A stretch of 64,000 nt of DNA. It comes from Micromonospora sp. WMMD1102 (GTDB lineage: Bacteria > Actinomycetota > Actinomycetes > Mycobacteriales > Micromonosporaceae). Positions 45,348 through 54,144 of the stretch are shown here, piece after piece. Position 1 is the first letter of the stretch. Every line of letters begins with the position of its first letter. A program made the position numbers and the translations under genes. Where the stretch lies: positions 1,116,001 through 1,180,000 of the forward strand of contig NZ_JARUBN010000001.1 of the NCBI RefSeq assembly GCF_029626265.1, given 5' to 3'. Under the pieces are notes generated by a model. The model had not been told where the DNA came from, searched no databases, and saw only the letters and a program-made list of their open reading frames with translations.

Positions 45348-46574
45348 CTACCAGCCTCGCTCGACGGTCAGCAGGGCCACTCCGGCGACGAGGTCGAGGT
45401 CGAAACGCTGTTCGGCCCGGTCCCAGCCGGGCGGGGTGAGGTCGGTGCCCCGGGCGATGCCGGAGCGGCGGTCGCCGTCCACCGTCAAGGCACCGGCGCC
45501 GCTGGCCAGCCGTACCCGGGTCGGCGGGCCGGCCGGTGCGCGGACCCGGAACTGGTTGGCTCCGCCGGACATCCGTACCGTGAGGGTGCCCTCCGGTGCC
45601 GGCAGCGTCAGGTCGATCCGGGTGGATCCGCCGAGGAACTCGACGCCGGTCAGCCGGGCTCCGGCGAGGTCCACCGAGCGCTCCGCCGCACCACCGCTGA
45701 ACCGCAGGTCCCAACGCACCCGGGAGTTCAACTCGATGTCGACCGCGCCCGGCCCGCTCGCACCGCTCGGCACCAGGTGCAGCAGTACCCGGTCCCTGCG
45801 GACCTCGGGTCGCGGCAGCACGTTCGCCCCGGGCGGGGTGCTGATCCGGTAGAGCAGCTCACCGAGGTCGGCCGCGCCGAGCCGGACCGAGGCCGTGTCG
45901 GTGACCAGGTCGAAGGTCGCCTCGGCGCGGCCGTCCAGCGGGGCACTGGCCTCGCCGGCATTCGCCGGCTCCACCACCCTGGGCGGTGCGGCCGGGTCGC
46001 CGGGAGCAGCGGTACGCGGCACGCCCGCCCCGCCGAAACTGTTCCACAGCAGGGCGAAGACGCCCAGCGTGACCGCGACGAAGACGGGTACCGCGATCAG
46101 GGCCAGCGCGAGCCGGGACCGCCACCGGGTCGGCCCCGGCTCGGGATGGCCCGGCCCGAGGAGCGCGGCGCCTGCGGTGGCCGGGACGCCGGCCGACGCC
46201 CCGGCGCGCGGTGCGACGGGGACGATCGCGTCCAGGGTGTCCTGGTCCCAACTCGGCCGCCCGGTGCCCGGCTTTCCGGCCCCCGCTCGCCCGTCCGACG
46301 GCCGCGTCCGTCCCGGCGGGACGGATCCCGGCCGGCGACCGCCGAGGAAGCCGTCGTCGAGACAGCCGTCATCGAGGTAGGCGTCGTCGAGGTAGCTGCG
46401 GTGTTCCAGCGCGCCGGTCGGCACCGGCGGCGCGAGCCGCCGGTCCGGCAGGCCGGCGTCCGGCGGCCCGAGCGGGTCCGATTGCTGCGGGTCCGATTGC
46501 TGCGGATCCGGCTCGCGGGGTCCGGCATCCGGCCTGCCGTCGGTCAACTCGTCGGTGCTGGCGGCGCGCTCCAC
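45348..46574 (-). CDS. Membrane-anchored protein with adhesin-like beta domain
   Basis: The family was not recognised. The 408-residue product has a Pro/Asp/Gly-rich cytoplasmic part (1-150, with short DPQQS and YLDDAYLDDGCLDDG repeats). One membrane segment (RLALALIAVPVFVAVTLGVFAL) follows, then an external region of regular beta-strands (DLAGARLTGVEFLGGSTRID, LTVRMSGGANQFRVRAP) resembling DUF4097/adhesin-type beta-helices. The GTG at 46574 is certain from AGGAGG seven bases upstream. It lies 164 bp beyond the ESX-like operon on the same strand. Confidence 0.8.
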   Translation of the reverse strand: MERAASTDELTDGRPDAGPREPDPQQSDPQQSDPLGPPDAGLPDRRLAPPVPTGALEHRSYLDDAYLDDGCLDDGFLGGRRPGSVPPGRTRPSDGRAGAGKPGTGRPSWDQDTLDAIVPVAPRAGASAGVPATAGAALLGPGHPEPGPTRWRSRLALALIAVPVFVAVTLGVFALLWNSFGGAGVPRTAAPGDPAAPPRVVEPANAGEASAPLDGRAEATFDLVTDTASVRLGAADLGELLYRISTPPGANVLPRPEVRRDRVLLHLVPSGASGPGAVDIELNSRVRWDLRFSGGAAERSVDLAGARLTGVEFLGGSTRIDLTLPAPEGTLTVRMSGGANQFRVRAPAGPPTRVRLASGAGALTVDGDRRSGIARGTDLTPPGWDRAEQRFDLDLVAGVALLTVERGW

Positions 46575-46738
46575 TGTCGTACCTCCTGGCGTCGATCCGC
46601 CGGGGACGCCGGCGTTTCCGGCAGGGAGTACGGATCAGAACCGCCGCCGGATCGGCGTCGCTGCCGGACCGGCATTCCCAGGGCGCGCAGGTCCCCGGGC
46701 GGGCGGGGCCGCCGGGGCCGCCGGCACGACGCCGGACG

Positions 46739-47440
46739 TCAGCCGTCGAGCAGCCGGGAGAGGTTGGTCAGGCTGCTGATCAGCGCCCCGATGTAGGTGA
46801 GGATGCGGCCGCTCCACTTCACCACCGCGGTCACGATCTGTGCCGCGATCACCGGGATCGTCACCACGAAAATCGCCTCGACGGCCCAGACGACCACCCG
46901 GGCCACCAGGTCGGCGATGAGGTCCCGCACGATGTCCCGGGTGAACGAGACGAGGTTACCGGCCGCCTGGGTGGCGGCCGCCATCGCCGCCGAGATCCCG
47001 CCGAGCCCGCCGATGGCGTCGACGTTGCAGGCCATCATGCTCCGGTACGCCTCGGCGGCGTCGCCCCGCCAGCCAACCAGGTCCCCGGTGACCCGGGCCT
47101 GCAGGTCTGCGGAGATCCGCTGTAGCTCGGCGGCCATGTTGTCCCAGGTCGCCGCGTGCGAGGCGACCACGTCGGGCATCCCGGTGAGCTCGTCCAGGAC
47201 CTGCCGCAGCGGTTCGAAGTATTCCATCGCCCAGCCGAGGCCGTTCGCCAGCAGGGCGCTGAACGGATCCAGCACGGTCGCCGCGACCTCCACCCCGAGC
47301 GTCGCGCCGGCCAGCAGGTCGTCGACCCAGCCCTCGCTGCGGATCGCGTCGACCAGGCCCTCCACGCTGTCGGCCAGCGCGGCGCCCGTCCAGACCTCCC
47401 GGGTGGAGCCGACCGGTGCGACGAGTGAGGTGTCGGTCAT
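46739..47440 (-). CDS. WXG100-superfamily-like ESX protein with hydrophobic tail
   Basis: This 233-residue, mostly helical protein has a W-x-G turn (GWRGDAAEAYRSM, Trp124-Gly126) between two amphipathic helices, the hallmark of WXG100-type substrates. A hydrophobic C-terminal region of about 60 residues (VVVWAVEAIFVVTIPVIAA onward) could insert in a membrane. It is longer than secreted EsxA-like proteins, so it may be a substrate or a membrane-active effector. The ATG overlaps the upstream gene's stop (ATGA). No EccC-type secretion ATPase lies in this window. Confidence 0.75.
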   Translation of the reverse strand: MTDTSLVAPVGSTREVWTGAALADSVEGLVDAIRSEGWVDDLLAGATLGVEVAATVLDPFSALLANGLGWAMEYFEPLRQVLDELTGMPDVVASHAATWDNMAAELQRISADLQARVTGDLVGWRGDAAEAYRSMMACNVDAIGGLGGISAAMAAATQAAGNLVSFTRDIVRDLIADLVARVVVWAVEAIFVVTIPVIAAQIVTAVVKWSGRILTYIGALISSLTNLSRLLDG

Positions 47441-47769
47441 CGGGGCGCGCCGTCCGGCATCCGCGCGCCCAGCCGGTCGAACGAGTCGGCGGCCCGCAGG
47501 TCCGAGTTCTCGTAGTTGTCGGCGGCCGAGCGGAGACTTTCGGCGGCCAGCGACAGGTTCTCCGCGACGTACGCGACGAGTTCGTCCTGCCTGGCGTGCC
47601 GGCCCTCCAGCACCCCGGAGATCCATCCGCACAACAGCCCGTACGCCGACTCGTCCTGGCTGATGTGTGCGCTGGCGCCCTTGACCGCGCCGAACCGTTC
47701 CGCCAGGTCCTCGACGTTCCCCGCGTGCGAGCGGATCTGTCTCACCTCGACGTCGTAGCCGTCGCCCAT
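47437..47769 (-). CDS. EspC/WXG100-like small helical protein
   Basis: The 110-residue helical protein resembles type VII (ESX) EspC-like proteins: VRQIRSHAGNVEDLAERFGAVKGAS, then a SAYGLLCGWI turn and a second helix pair ending ENSDLRAADSFDRLG. It is translationally coupled to the longer WXG-type gene, as pairs of ESX proteins usually are. Family assignment rests on pattern and context only. Confidence 0.72.
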   Translation of the reverse strand: MGDGYDVEVRQIRSHAGNVEDLAERFGAVKGASAHISQDESAYGLLCGWISGVLEGRHARQDELVAYVAENLSLAAESLRSAADNYENSDLRAADSFDRLGARMPDGAPR

Positions 47770-47773
47770 CGTC

Positions 47774-48214
47774 TCACCACCGGTAGGGGTCGCGGTCGGG
47801 TGTGCTCTCTCCGGTCTGGAGGTCACGCAACTGCTGGTCGGCCCGGGCGGCGATCGCCCGGGCCGCCGGAGAGTCGGTGCCGACGGTGTCGGCGAGGATC
47901 TCCCGGGCCTGCGCGGCGGCCTTCCGGCGGGCGTCGGCGATCGTGTTCATGATCACCCTGGCCACCGCCTCCGGCGCCACCCGTTGGATCCGCTGGTCGA
48001 GCCGCAGGTCGAGCAGGGCTCCAGTGTGGTCGATGGTGACCTCGGCCATCCGGTCCGCGGAGGTGGCGGTGACCCGCAACTGCTGGAGCCGGTCGCTCAT
48101 CGTCCGGGTGTCCGCGGCCAGCCGGTCGAGGCGTCCCTTCCACGCCGCGAGGTGCTCCATGGCCCCGTCGGGGTCCAGGATGCCGCCACCGCCGGGTTGT
48201 GGACCGAACACCAC
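47774..48214 (-). CDS. YbaB/EbfC-family DNA-binding protein
   Basis: The 146-residue protein contains a YbaB-type core (MSDRLQQLRVTATSADRMAEV, TIDHTGALLDLRLDQRIQRV, then ADARRKAAAQAREI). The length and tail are typical of the YbaB-like proteins that precede ESX genes in actinomycetes. The GTG at 48214 has GGAGG six bases upstream; a second GTG follows directly. It heads the three-gene operon. Confidence 0.82.
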   Translation of the reverse strand: MVFGPQPGGGGILDPDGAMEHLAAWKGRLDRLAADTRTMSDRLQQLRVTATSADRMAEVTIDHTGALLDLRLDQRIQRVAPEAVARVIMNTIADARRKAAAQAREILADTVGTDSPAARAIAARADQQLRDLQTGESTPDRDPYRW

Positions 48215-48606
48215 CCGCCACCTCCGATGATCGATGCTCCGGCCCATGGTAGAGCGCCCGTCGTGGGTCGAGCGTGCCACGGTGGGGATGCCGGTGGCCA
48301 GGTCCGACCGGACCGCACCGGACCCCGGCGACCGGGCGATGCCGGCGAGGGCGTCGACGGGGGCGCGGGCAACGTCGGAGGCGGTCGGCTCGGACGGCGG
48401 TCGGCGCCGGTTCCCGGGTACCCATAGACTGCGGGCGCAGGACGGCTCTGCCCTGCGCCTACGCCGTCGGCACCGCGACATCCGGAACACGCGGGTCGGC
48501 CCTGACCGGTGGTAGCGGCTGCGGGTGGGTCCCGCCCTGCGGCAGCAGGCGCGGATCGGTGTCCGACCTGCGGTACCGGACCAACCTGAACGGCCGAAGG
48601 GCGACC
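48215..48606. other. Divergent intergenic region with no clear element
   Basis: This 392-bp gap separates the leftward YbaB operon from the rightward effector-like pair. It must hold promoters for both, but I could not identify convincing -35/-10 pairs. The only dyad noticed is the short CGATGATCGATGCT stretch near 48226-48239. Confidence 0.4.
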
Positions 48607-49239
48607 ATGACGGGGAAGCCACGGGGTGGCGACGACGGTGGCGGAGGCGACGGGAACGTCCCCCGGCAGCGTGGAGATTCCGGCGGTGTACCGGCGAGCG
48701 TCGCCAAGGGCCAGGACCAGGCCTGGCAACGCATGCAGGGCGGTCGTGCCGGCGGCGGCGGACGCGGGCCGGGCGGCGGGGGCGATCGCGGCAGGCAGCA
48801 GTTCCGGGCCGGCGACGACGTGCCGGGTCCGGCCCGGGGCCGGGACCTGCGGGTCCCGCACCCCCGGCACACCGTCGCCGGGTCGCGCAACGGCGAGGTC
48901 AAGGATCCCAGCACGGTCTACCTGCGGGGGTACGAGGACGCGGCCCGGGGCGACGTGGAGCAGATCGCCGCCGGCAACGCGCGGTGGAACCCGGAAACCC
49001 AGCGGTACGAGGTGAACGGCCGCTCGTACGGTGTCGAGTCGAACGGCACGGTCTTCCCCGACTCCGGTGACGGTGTGGTAAAGCTGGACCGTAACGAGTA
49101 CGCGGCGCTCAAGGAGATAACCAGGGTCGGTGGCGACCCGGCACAGTCGCCACAACTGCAGAACAATCCCCGCTTCCTGAACAACCCGGAGGCGGTCGCG
49201 AAGGCGAAGGAAATCTACGACGGGACGTACGAGCCGTGA
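48607..49239 (+). CDS. Hypothetical protein, possible type VII effector
   Basis: This 210-residue protein of unknown family has a Gly/Arg/Asp-rich, probably disordered N-terminal half. A compact C-terminal domain of about 110 residues follows (DPSTVYLRGYEDAARGDVEQ, then YEVNGRSYGVESNGTVFPDSG and a helical end). A disordered leader plus small globular end, paired by a GTGA overlap with a second gene and next to ESX genes, is the organisation of a polymorphic-toxin unit. No catalytic motif is recognised, so that role is only a suggestion. Confidence 0.7.
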   Translation: MTGKPRGGDDGGGGDGNVPRQRGDSGGVPASVAKGQDQAWQRMQGGRAGGGGRGPGGGGDRGRQQFRAGDDVPGPARGRDLRVPHPRHTVAGSRNGEVKDPSTVYLRGYEDAARGDVEQIAAGNARWNPETQRYEVNGRSYGVESNGTVFPDSGDGVVKLDRNEYAALKEITRVGGDPAQSPQLQNNPRFLNNPEAVAKAKEIYDGTYEP

Positions 49240-50141
49240 CGTACTACCTGATGATCTTCGGTGAACTGCACCGGGACCGGCTCGTCTCGGCGCTGGCGAC
49301 GCTCTTCGCGTTGCCCGTCGAACAGGTCGACGTCGGCGACTCCGACGACGTCGACCGCAACTGGTCGGCGCAGGTGATCTGCACCGTCGCACCGGTCACC
49401 GGCCACCTGCACTGGCAGTTGGAGATCTATCCCACCGACACGATCGTCCCGCAGCCGCCCGAGTCGGTCGTCGCGGTGGTGCTGGCACAGCAGCTCGGGA
49501 CGGTGGTGGTCTATCCGGGGCCGGAGCCGCTGCCGAGCGCGTACTGGCTGGTGGCCCCGGACGGTCGCCGTACCCGGGCGCGGATCGTCGACGACGGCGG
49601 TGCCGAGGAGTCGGTCTACCGGATCGAGGCGGTCGAGCATCCGGTGGCGGTCTTCCCGGACCTGGCGGTGGCCGCGTTGCCGGAGGTGATCCGGGAACAC
49701 CGGATGCCCACCCCGGTCACCGACCGGCTGCGCGCGGAGCTGAAGCCGTGGTCGGACTCGGACGTCCCGGCGGTGTCGCAGGCGGTGTGGCAGGCCTGCA
49801 CCCGGCTCGGCGCCTGGGAGGGCATGGTGGCCCGGATGGCCGCCGGGTGGCCGCCGGACGGTTGGTATCCGGCGGCGTACTACCGGGAGGACCTGGAACT
49901 CCGCGACGAACTCGCCCAGCTTGGCCAGGCGTTGCCGGAGCAGGCCCGTACGCCGTTCGCGATCGCCCTCGGCGAGGTCGACCAGCAGTTCGTCGCGCGG
50001 ACCGAGGACGACGAGGGTGCCGCGCTGGCGGCGGAGCTGGGGCCGGCGCAGGACGTGCCGCGCCGCCCCGACCGCTGGTGGTGGCAGCGGGTCTCCCAAC
50101 CGCTGCCGTGGCGGGACCAGCCCGCCCGACCGGCAGGCTGA
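49236..50141 (+). CDS. Hypothetical protein, partner of the upstream gene
   Basis: The 301-residue protein has no recognised family, no signal peptide and no membrane segment. It is acidic and mixed alpha/beta, with a Trp-rich, Arg/Pro-rich end. The GTG overlaps the upstream stop, so both are made together. A soluble acidic partner of about this size would fit an immunity protein or chaperone for the upstream product, but this is context-based inference. Confidence 0.7.
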   Translation: MTYYLMIFGELHRDRLVSALATLFALPVEQVDVGDSDDVDRNWSAQVICTVAPVTGHLHWQLEIYPTDTIVPQPPESVVAVVLAQQLGTVVVYPGPEPLPSAYWLVAPDGRRTRARIVDDGGAEESVYRIEAVEHPVAVFPDLAVAALPEVIREHRMPTPVTDRLRAELKPWSDSDVPAVSQAVWQACTRLGAWEGMVARMAAGWPPDGWYPAAYYREDLELRDELAQLGQALPEQARTPFAIALGEVDQQFVARTEDDEGAALAAELGPAQDVPRRPDRWWWQRVSQPLPWRDQPARPAG

Positions 50142-50253
50142 GCCTCGGGCCGAGAGGTAGGGCCACTTCGGACGGACACTGGGTACGGATACCCAGTGCC
50201 GGGTCCGCGTCGAGGCTCAGGTGCGGCCGACCGGCCCCGCGAAGACTGCGGGA

Positions 50254-51244
50254 ATGACCGAGACGCTGCGCCAAGACCTCGCCCCGTCCGCAGCCGCCGC
50301 CCGGCCCTCGGCCGTGCGGCGGGACGGGCTGACGGCCCGCGAGCGCTGGCGCCGGGTCCGGCTGTCGTCCGTCGCCCGGCTGCGGGACACGGTGCTCCGG
50401 CTCGCCCGCCGCCATCCGGCCGGCTGGCGCTGGCTGGCCGGCCGGTACCACCCGGTGCTGGACCGGACGGCGCTGGCGTCCGCCCGGTCGGTCTGCGCGC
50501 TCGCCGCGCTCGACGTGCCGGCGTACCGGGACTTCCTGGCGTCCCGGCCGGCCGCCGGCGGGCGGCGGGGCCGCCGCGAGCTGGCGGACTACCCGGAGAC
50601 CGACAAGGAGAGCTACGTCGTCGGGTACGGGGCGGCGCGGCGGTGCTGGGCGGGCCGGTTGCCGGACCGGGGGGTGGTGGTCGACGAGTCGGCCGGCTCG
50701 TCGGGGCGGCCGTTCAACTGGCCGCGCTCCGAGCGGGAACTGCGGACGGTGCACCACGACATCGCCGGCTACACCAGCCTGGCCTTCCCGATGCGCCGGC
50801 CGTTCGTCATCAACGCCTACTCAATGGGCGCCTGGGCAACCGGGACCACCACCGGGGCGGCGATGGCCCGGATAGCGGTGGTGAAGAACACCGGCCCCGA
50901 CCTCGGCAGGATCGTCGACACGCTGCACGAGTTCGGCCCGGACTTCGACTACCTGGTGACCGCGTACCCGCCGTTCCTGAAGCACCTGCGGGACCGGCTG
51001 GACGCCGACGGCTTCGACTGGGCGCGCTACCGCATCCGCGCGAGCTGCGGGGGAGAGGGGATGACCGAGGCGCTGCGGGGCTATCTGGAGCAGCGGTTCG
51101 ACCGGGTACGGTCGGCGTACGGCGCCTCGGACCTGACCATCGGGATCGGCGCGGAGACGGCGTTCACGGTCTGGCTGCGCCGTCGCATGTGGACCGACGA
51201 GACGCTCCGGGCCGCCCTGCTCGGCGACGACGAGCCCGGCGCAG
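50254..51244 (+). pseudogene. Truncated PaaK-like adenylate-forming ligase
   Basis: About 330 residues match the N-terminal and core parts of phenylacetate-CoA-ligase-like proteins. The P-loop equivalent is DESAGSSGRPFNWPRSE and the Y-G-x-S/E motif is in SAYGASDLTIGIGAE. The protein then leaves the family at LLGDDEPGAG: the ribose-binding Asp motif and the C-terminal lysine domain (about 100 residues) are missing. The same frame stays open to 52737 but reads the next gene out of frame. The likeliest cause is a deletion that fused this gene to the start of the next. It may be inactive or yield a truncated protein. Confidence 0.7.
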
Positions 51245-51259
51245 GCCCGGGCCGGCGCG

Positions 51260-51649
51260 ATGTTTGTCGGCGCCACCCGCTACCGGAGTCCGCTGGCGAT
51301 CCTGCGGCTCTGGCCGGTCTGGCTCCGGATGGTCCGGGACCTCCGGCGGATGTCCGGATACCGCTGGCACACCGTCTACTGGGAGTTTCCGTTCACCCTC
51401 GGCACCATCGCGTTCTTCGCCGACCGGGACGCGATGCTGCGTTTCGCCCGCTCCCGACACCACCGGAGGTTGATGACGTGGGTGACCGACGGCACCCGGA
51501 ACGCGAGCGCCGGCTACATCCGGCTCTACACCGCCGAGCCGGACGGCTACTCCAACGGGGCGTGGCGGGCCGAGACGCCGGAGATGGCGCACATCCCGAC
51601 CTTCACTCCACTGTCGACGGAGACGGCCGGGCCGGCGGTGCGGCGATGA
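51260..51649 (+). CDS. Small monooxygenase-like (DUF) protein
   Basis: The 129-residue protein resembles the heme-degrading/spheroidene-monooxygenase-like alpha+beta barrel family: MFVGATRYRSPLAILRL, then WEFPFTLGTIAFFADRDAMLR and RSRHHRRLMTWV. No ribosome site precedes the ATG at 51260, because the gene abuts the truncated ligase, so the original start may have been lost. Its stop overlaps the next ATG (ATGA), evidence that this frame is the coding one. Confidence 0.7.
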   Translation: MFVGATRYRSPLAILRLWPVWLRMVRDLRRMSGYRWHTVYWEFPFTLGTIAFFADRDAMLRFARSRHHRRLMTWVTDGTRNASAGYIRLYTAEPDGYSNGAWRAETPEMAHIPTFTPLSTETAGPAVRR

Positions 51650-52737
51650 CCGCCGCCGCGACGCTGGAACGCGTCGCCGACCGGCGCGCACTGCGGGAGT
51701 TCCTGGCGGTGCCGGACCGGGTGTACCCGGACGACGGGCGCTTCGTGCCGCACACCCACCAGCAGATCCGCCAGTGGTGGCGGGCGGGCGTGCCGATGTA
51801 CCTGCTCCGGGACGGCGGCACCGGTGCCGTGCTGGGCCGGACCACCCTGCACACAGACGCCGCCTTCGACGCCCGGCTCGGCCGGCGGTGCCAGCTCTTC
51901 GGGCTGACCGAGTTCACCGAGCCGGCGGCGGAGCCGCTCCTCGACGCGATCACCGCCGCCGGCCGGGCGGCCGGCGACCGGGAGACGCTCTTCGGGCCGG
52001 TGGCCCTGCTGCCGAACGAGACCGGCGGGGTCATCACCTCCGGGTACGCCGACCGCGGCTTCGTCGACAGCGCCTACAACCCGCCGAGGTACGTGACCGC
52101 CTACGAGTCGTACGGCTTCGTCCGGCGGTTCGAGTCGGACACCTGGATCTGCCCGGTCACCCCCGAGCCGACCGTCGGTGGTCCGGGCGTCGCCGCCGTG
52201 GATCCCGAGCTGCGGGTGCACCGGGGCGACCTGCGCCGGCTGGACGAGCAACTGCACATGCTGCACGGGCTGCTGAACGCCTCCTTCGCCCAGCTCGGCT
52301 ACTACACCGAGATCCCGATCGAGGAGCTGCGCCGGCAGACCGACGGGCTGGCGTACCTGCTGGACGAGTCGCTGCTGCTCTATCTGACCCGGGCGGGCCG
52401 GCCGGTCGCCTTCGTGCTCTGCGTCCCGGACCTCAGCGAGTTCCTGGTCCGGGTCCGGGGCGACCTGAACCTGGTCAACCGGCTCCGGCTGCTGGCGACC
52501 CGGCGCCGCTACCGGCGGGAGGCGGTGCTCGTCGTCAAGGGGGTACTGCCGGAGTACCAGGGGCGCGGCTACCAGCGGCTGCTCTCGGCGCAACTGCGCC
52601 GCAACCTGCACGCCGGGGGATACCGGACGCTGCGCAGCACGTACGTCGGGCGGGACAATCCCGCCTCGGCCGCACAGTTCCGCGCGATGGGCGGCCGGCC
52701 GCTGCACGGGTACACCTTCTACGAGAAGGCGCTGTAG
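51646..52737 (+). CDS. GNAT-like N-acyltransferase
   Basis: The 363-residue protein appears to be a two-part GNAT. The C-terminal half has the acyl-CoA-binding motif (VLVVKGVLPEYQGRGYQRLL) and the NPASAAQFRAMGGRPLHGYTFYEK ending of the fold. The N-terminal half contains a paralogous, degenerate GNAT-like region (FGLTEFTEPAAEPLLDA). Its ATG overlaps the upstream stop. Its substrate is unknown; the operon with a ligase-like gene and a nitroreductase-fold protein suggests small-molecule or amino-lipid chemistry. Confidence 0.8.
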   Translation: MTAAATLERVADRRALREFLAVPDRVYPDDGRFVPHTHQQIRQWWRAGVPMYLLRDGGTGAVLGRTTLHTDAAFDARLGRRCQLFGLTEFTEPAAEPLLDAITAAGRAAGDRETLFGPVALLPNETGGVITSGYADRGFVDSAYNPPRYVTAYESYGFVRRFESDTWICPVTPEPTVGGPGVAAVDPELRVHRGDLRRLDEQLHMLHGLLNASFAQLGYYTEIPIEELRRQTDGLAYLLDESLLLYLTRAGRPVAFVLCVPDLSEFLVRVRGDLNLVNRLRLLATRRRYRREAVLVVKGVLPEYQGRGYQRLLSAQLRRNLHAGGYRTLRSTYVGRDNPASAAQFRAMGGRPLHGYTFYEKAL

Positions 52738-53790
52738 GTGCCCGGCAGCCGAGGAGTCGCGGACGTGGCGGCCATCCGCCGAGGAGTCGCGGACATCGCG
52801 GCGTTCCGCGCGCTGGAGCCGATCTGCTGGCGGGCGCCGAGCGCGCACAACACCCAGCCGTGGCGGCTCGACCACCGGCCCGAGGCGATCCGGGTGGGCT
52901 GGGACCCCGCGGACGCGCTGCCGGCGGCCGACCGGTCCGGGCGGGACCTGTGGCTGTCGCTCGGCGCGTTCGTGGAGACCTGCCTGGTGGTGGCCGCCGA
53001 CGCCGGGCTGCGGCTGGAGTTCGTCGCCGACCATTCGGCGCGGCGACGGCGGGTGGGCTGGCTGCGGCCGGCCGCGGACCGCTACCACACCGTGTTCGAC
53101 GCGGCCGGGGTGCGCGGCCGGCGTACCCACCGGGGCCGGTTCTCGGCGGGGCCGCCGGCCGAGCTGGTCGGGACACTCGACGGGATCGCCCGCGAGGTCG
53201 ACGCGACGGTACGCCGGGTACCGGATGCCGACCTGTTGCCCCGGCTGCTCCGGCTCGCCGACCGGCACCTGTACGCCGATCCGGCCGTCGTCGGCGAGCT
53301 GCGGCACTGGCTGCGCCTCGACCCGGCACACCCGGACTACCGGGCCGACGGGCTCACCGACCGCTGCCTGGGGCTGTCCCGGATCGAGGCGACCGGGCTG
53401 CGGGCGGCGCTGACGGCGTACCCGGTGCTGCGCCGGCTCGGGCTGCCCCGGCTGCTCGCCACGGCCGCCGGCAACCCGCTCGGGCTCGGCGGCGCCGTGC
53501 TGGTCCTGGTCGGACCCGCCGTAACGGATCCCACGACCCGGGTCGGCTGCGGGCGGGCCCTGATGCGGATCTGGCTGGCCCTGCACGCGGCCGGGCTGGC
53601 GGCCCATCCGCTGAGCCAGCTGGTCGACGAGCCGACCAGCCGCGACGCGCTCGGTGCGGTACTGGGCGTGCCGGCGGAGCGGCTGCTGCACGTCGCCCGG
53701 GTCGGTCGGCCGACCGGTCCGGTGGTCTGGTCGGACCGGCGGATCGGCGGCGGCGATCGGGGCGGCGGGGTGCCGGCGTCGCCGCTATAG
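52738..53790 (+). CDS. Acg-type nitroreductase-fold protein
   Basis: The 350-residue protein has the FMN-site motif CWRAPSAHNTQPWR near the N-terminus and a second half ending with TRVGCGRALMRIWLALHAAGLAAHPLSQL. This double-domain layout is the Acg/nitroreductase type found in actinobacteria, where Acg homologues may sequester rather than reduce FMN. The GTG at 52738 follows the previous stop without a gap. A short RGVADVAAI/RGVADIAAF duplication lies at the N-terminus. It closes the operon. Confidence 0.82.
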   Translation: MPGSRGVADVAAIRRGVADIAAFRALEPICWRAPSAHNTQPWRLDHRPEAIRVGWDPADALPAADRSGRDLWLSLGAFVETCLVVAADAGLRLEFVADHSARRRRVGWLRPAADRYHTVFDAAGVRGRRTHRGRFSAGPPAELVGTLDGIAREVDATVRRVPDADLLPRLLRLADRHLYADPAVVGELRHWLRLDPAHPDYRADGLTDRCLGLSRIEATGLRAALTAYPVLRRLGLPRLLATAAGNPLGLGGAVLVLVGPAVTDPTTRVGCGRALMRIWLALHAAGLAAHPLSQLVDEPTSRDALGAVLGVPAERLLHVARVGRPTGPVVWSDRRIGGGDRGGGVPASPL

Positions 53791-53826
53791 TTCCGCCGTC
53801 GAGATCGATTCTGCACGGGGGCAGAG

Positions 53827-54144
53827 ATGGCTGGACGAAGGTTTACCGCCGGCGCGCTCGCGCTCGGCGTCGTGTTGACGCCGGCCGCCATCCCGCCGGC
53901 CGGCGCCCCGCCCGCCGGCGCCTCCCGCGCTCGGGCCTGGCGGAGCTGCCGGGTCAACGGTGCTGGGCACGGCCGGCGCCGGTGGCGCCGATCTCGACCA
54001 CCCGGGCCCAGTCCGGCGGCCCGTCCGGGACGTACTCGGGATCCGTCTCGGACCAGGACCGGGCCCGGCGCTGCCGGGGGAACAACCCCAGCACCGTCCG
54101 GCAGGCTGGCCGGGCGGTCGGCCAGGGTGTCTGGCCGTCGGTGA
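53827..54144 (+). pseudogene. Signal-peptide-bearing open frame, probably a gene remnant
   Basis: A TATAGT (53786-53791) and GGGGGCAGAG precede an ATG at 53827 that encodes a convincing signal peptide (RRFTAGALALGVVLTPAAIPPAG). After about 45 residues the frame becomes Arg/Pro-rich and runs antisense through the 3' end of the VWA gene. The expression signals and the leader look real, but the rest does not. This may be the 5' remnant of a secreted-protein gene cut by a rearrangement. Confidence 0.3.

Noticed and set aside
50221..52737. A single 838-codon ligase-GNAT fusion protein
   Set aside because: The middle part (about 51245-51645) has no family similarity, while a shifted frame there encodes a monooxygenase-like protein whose stop overlaps the GNAT ATG. 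Separate genes explain the sequence better.
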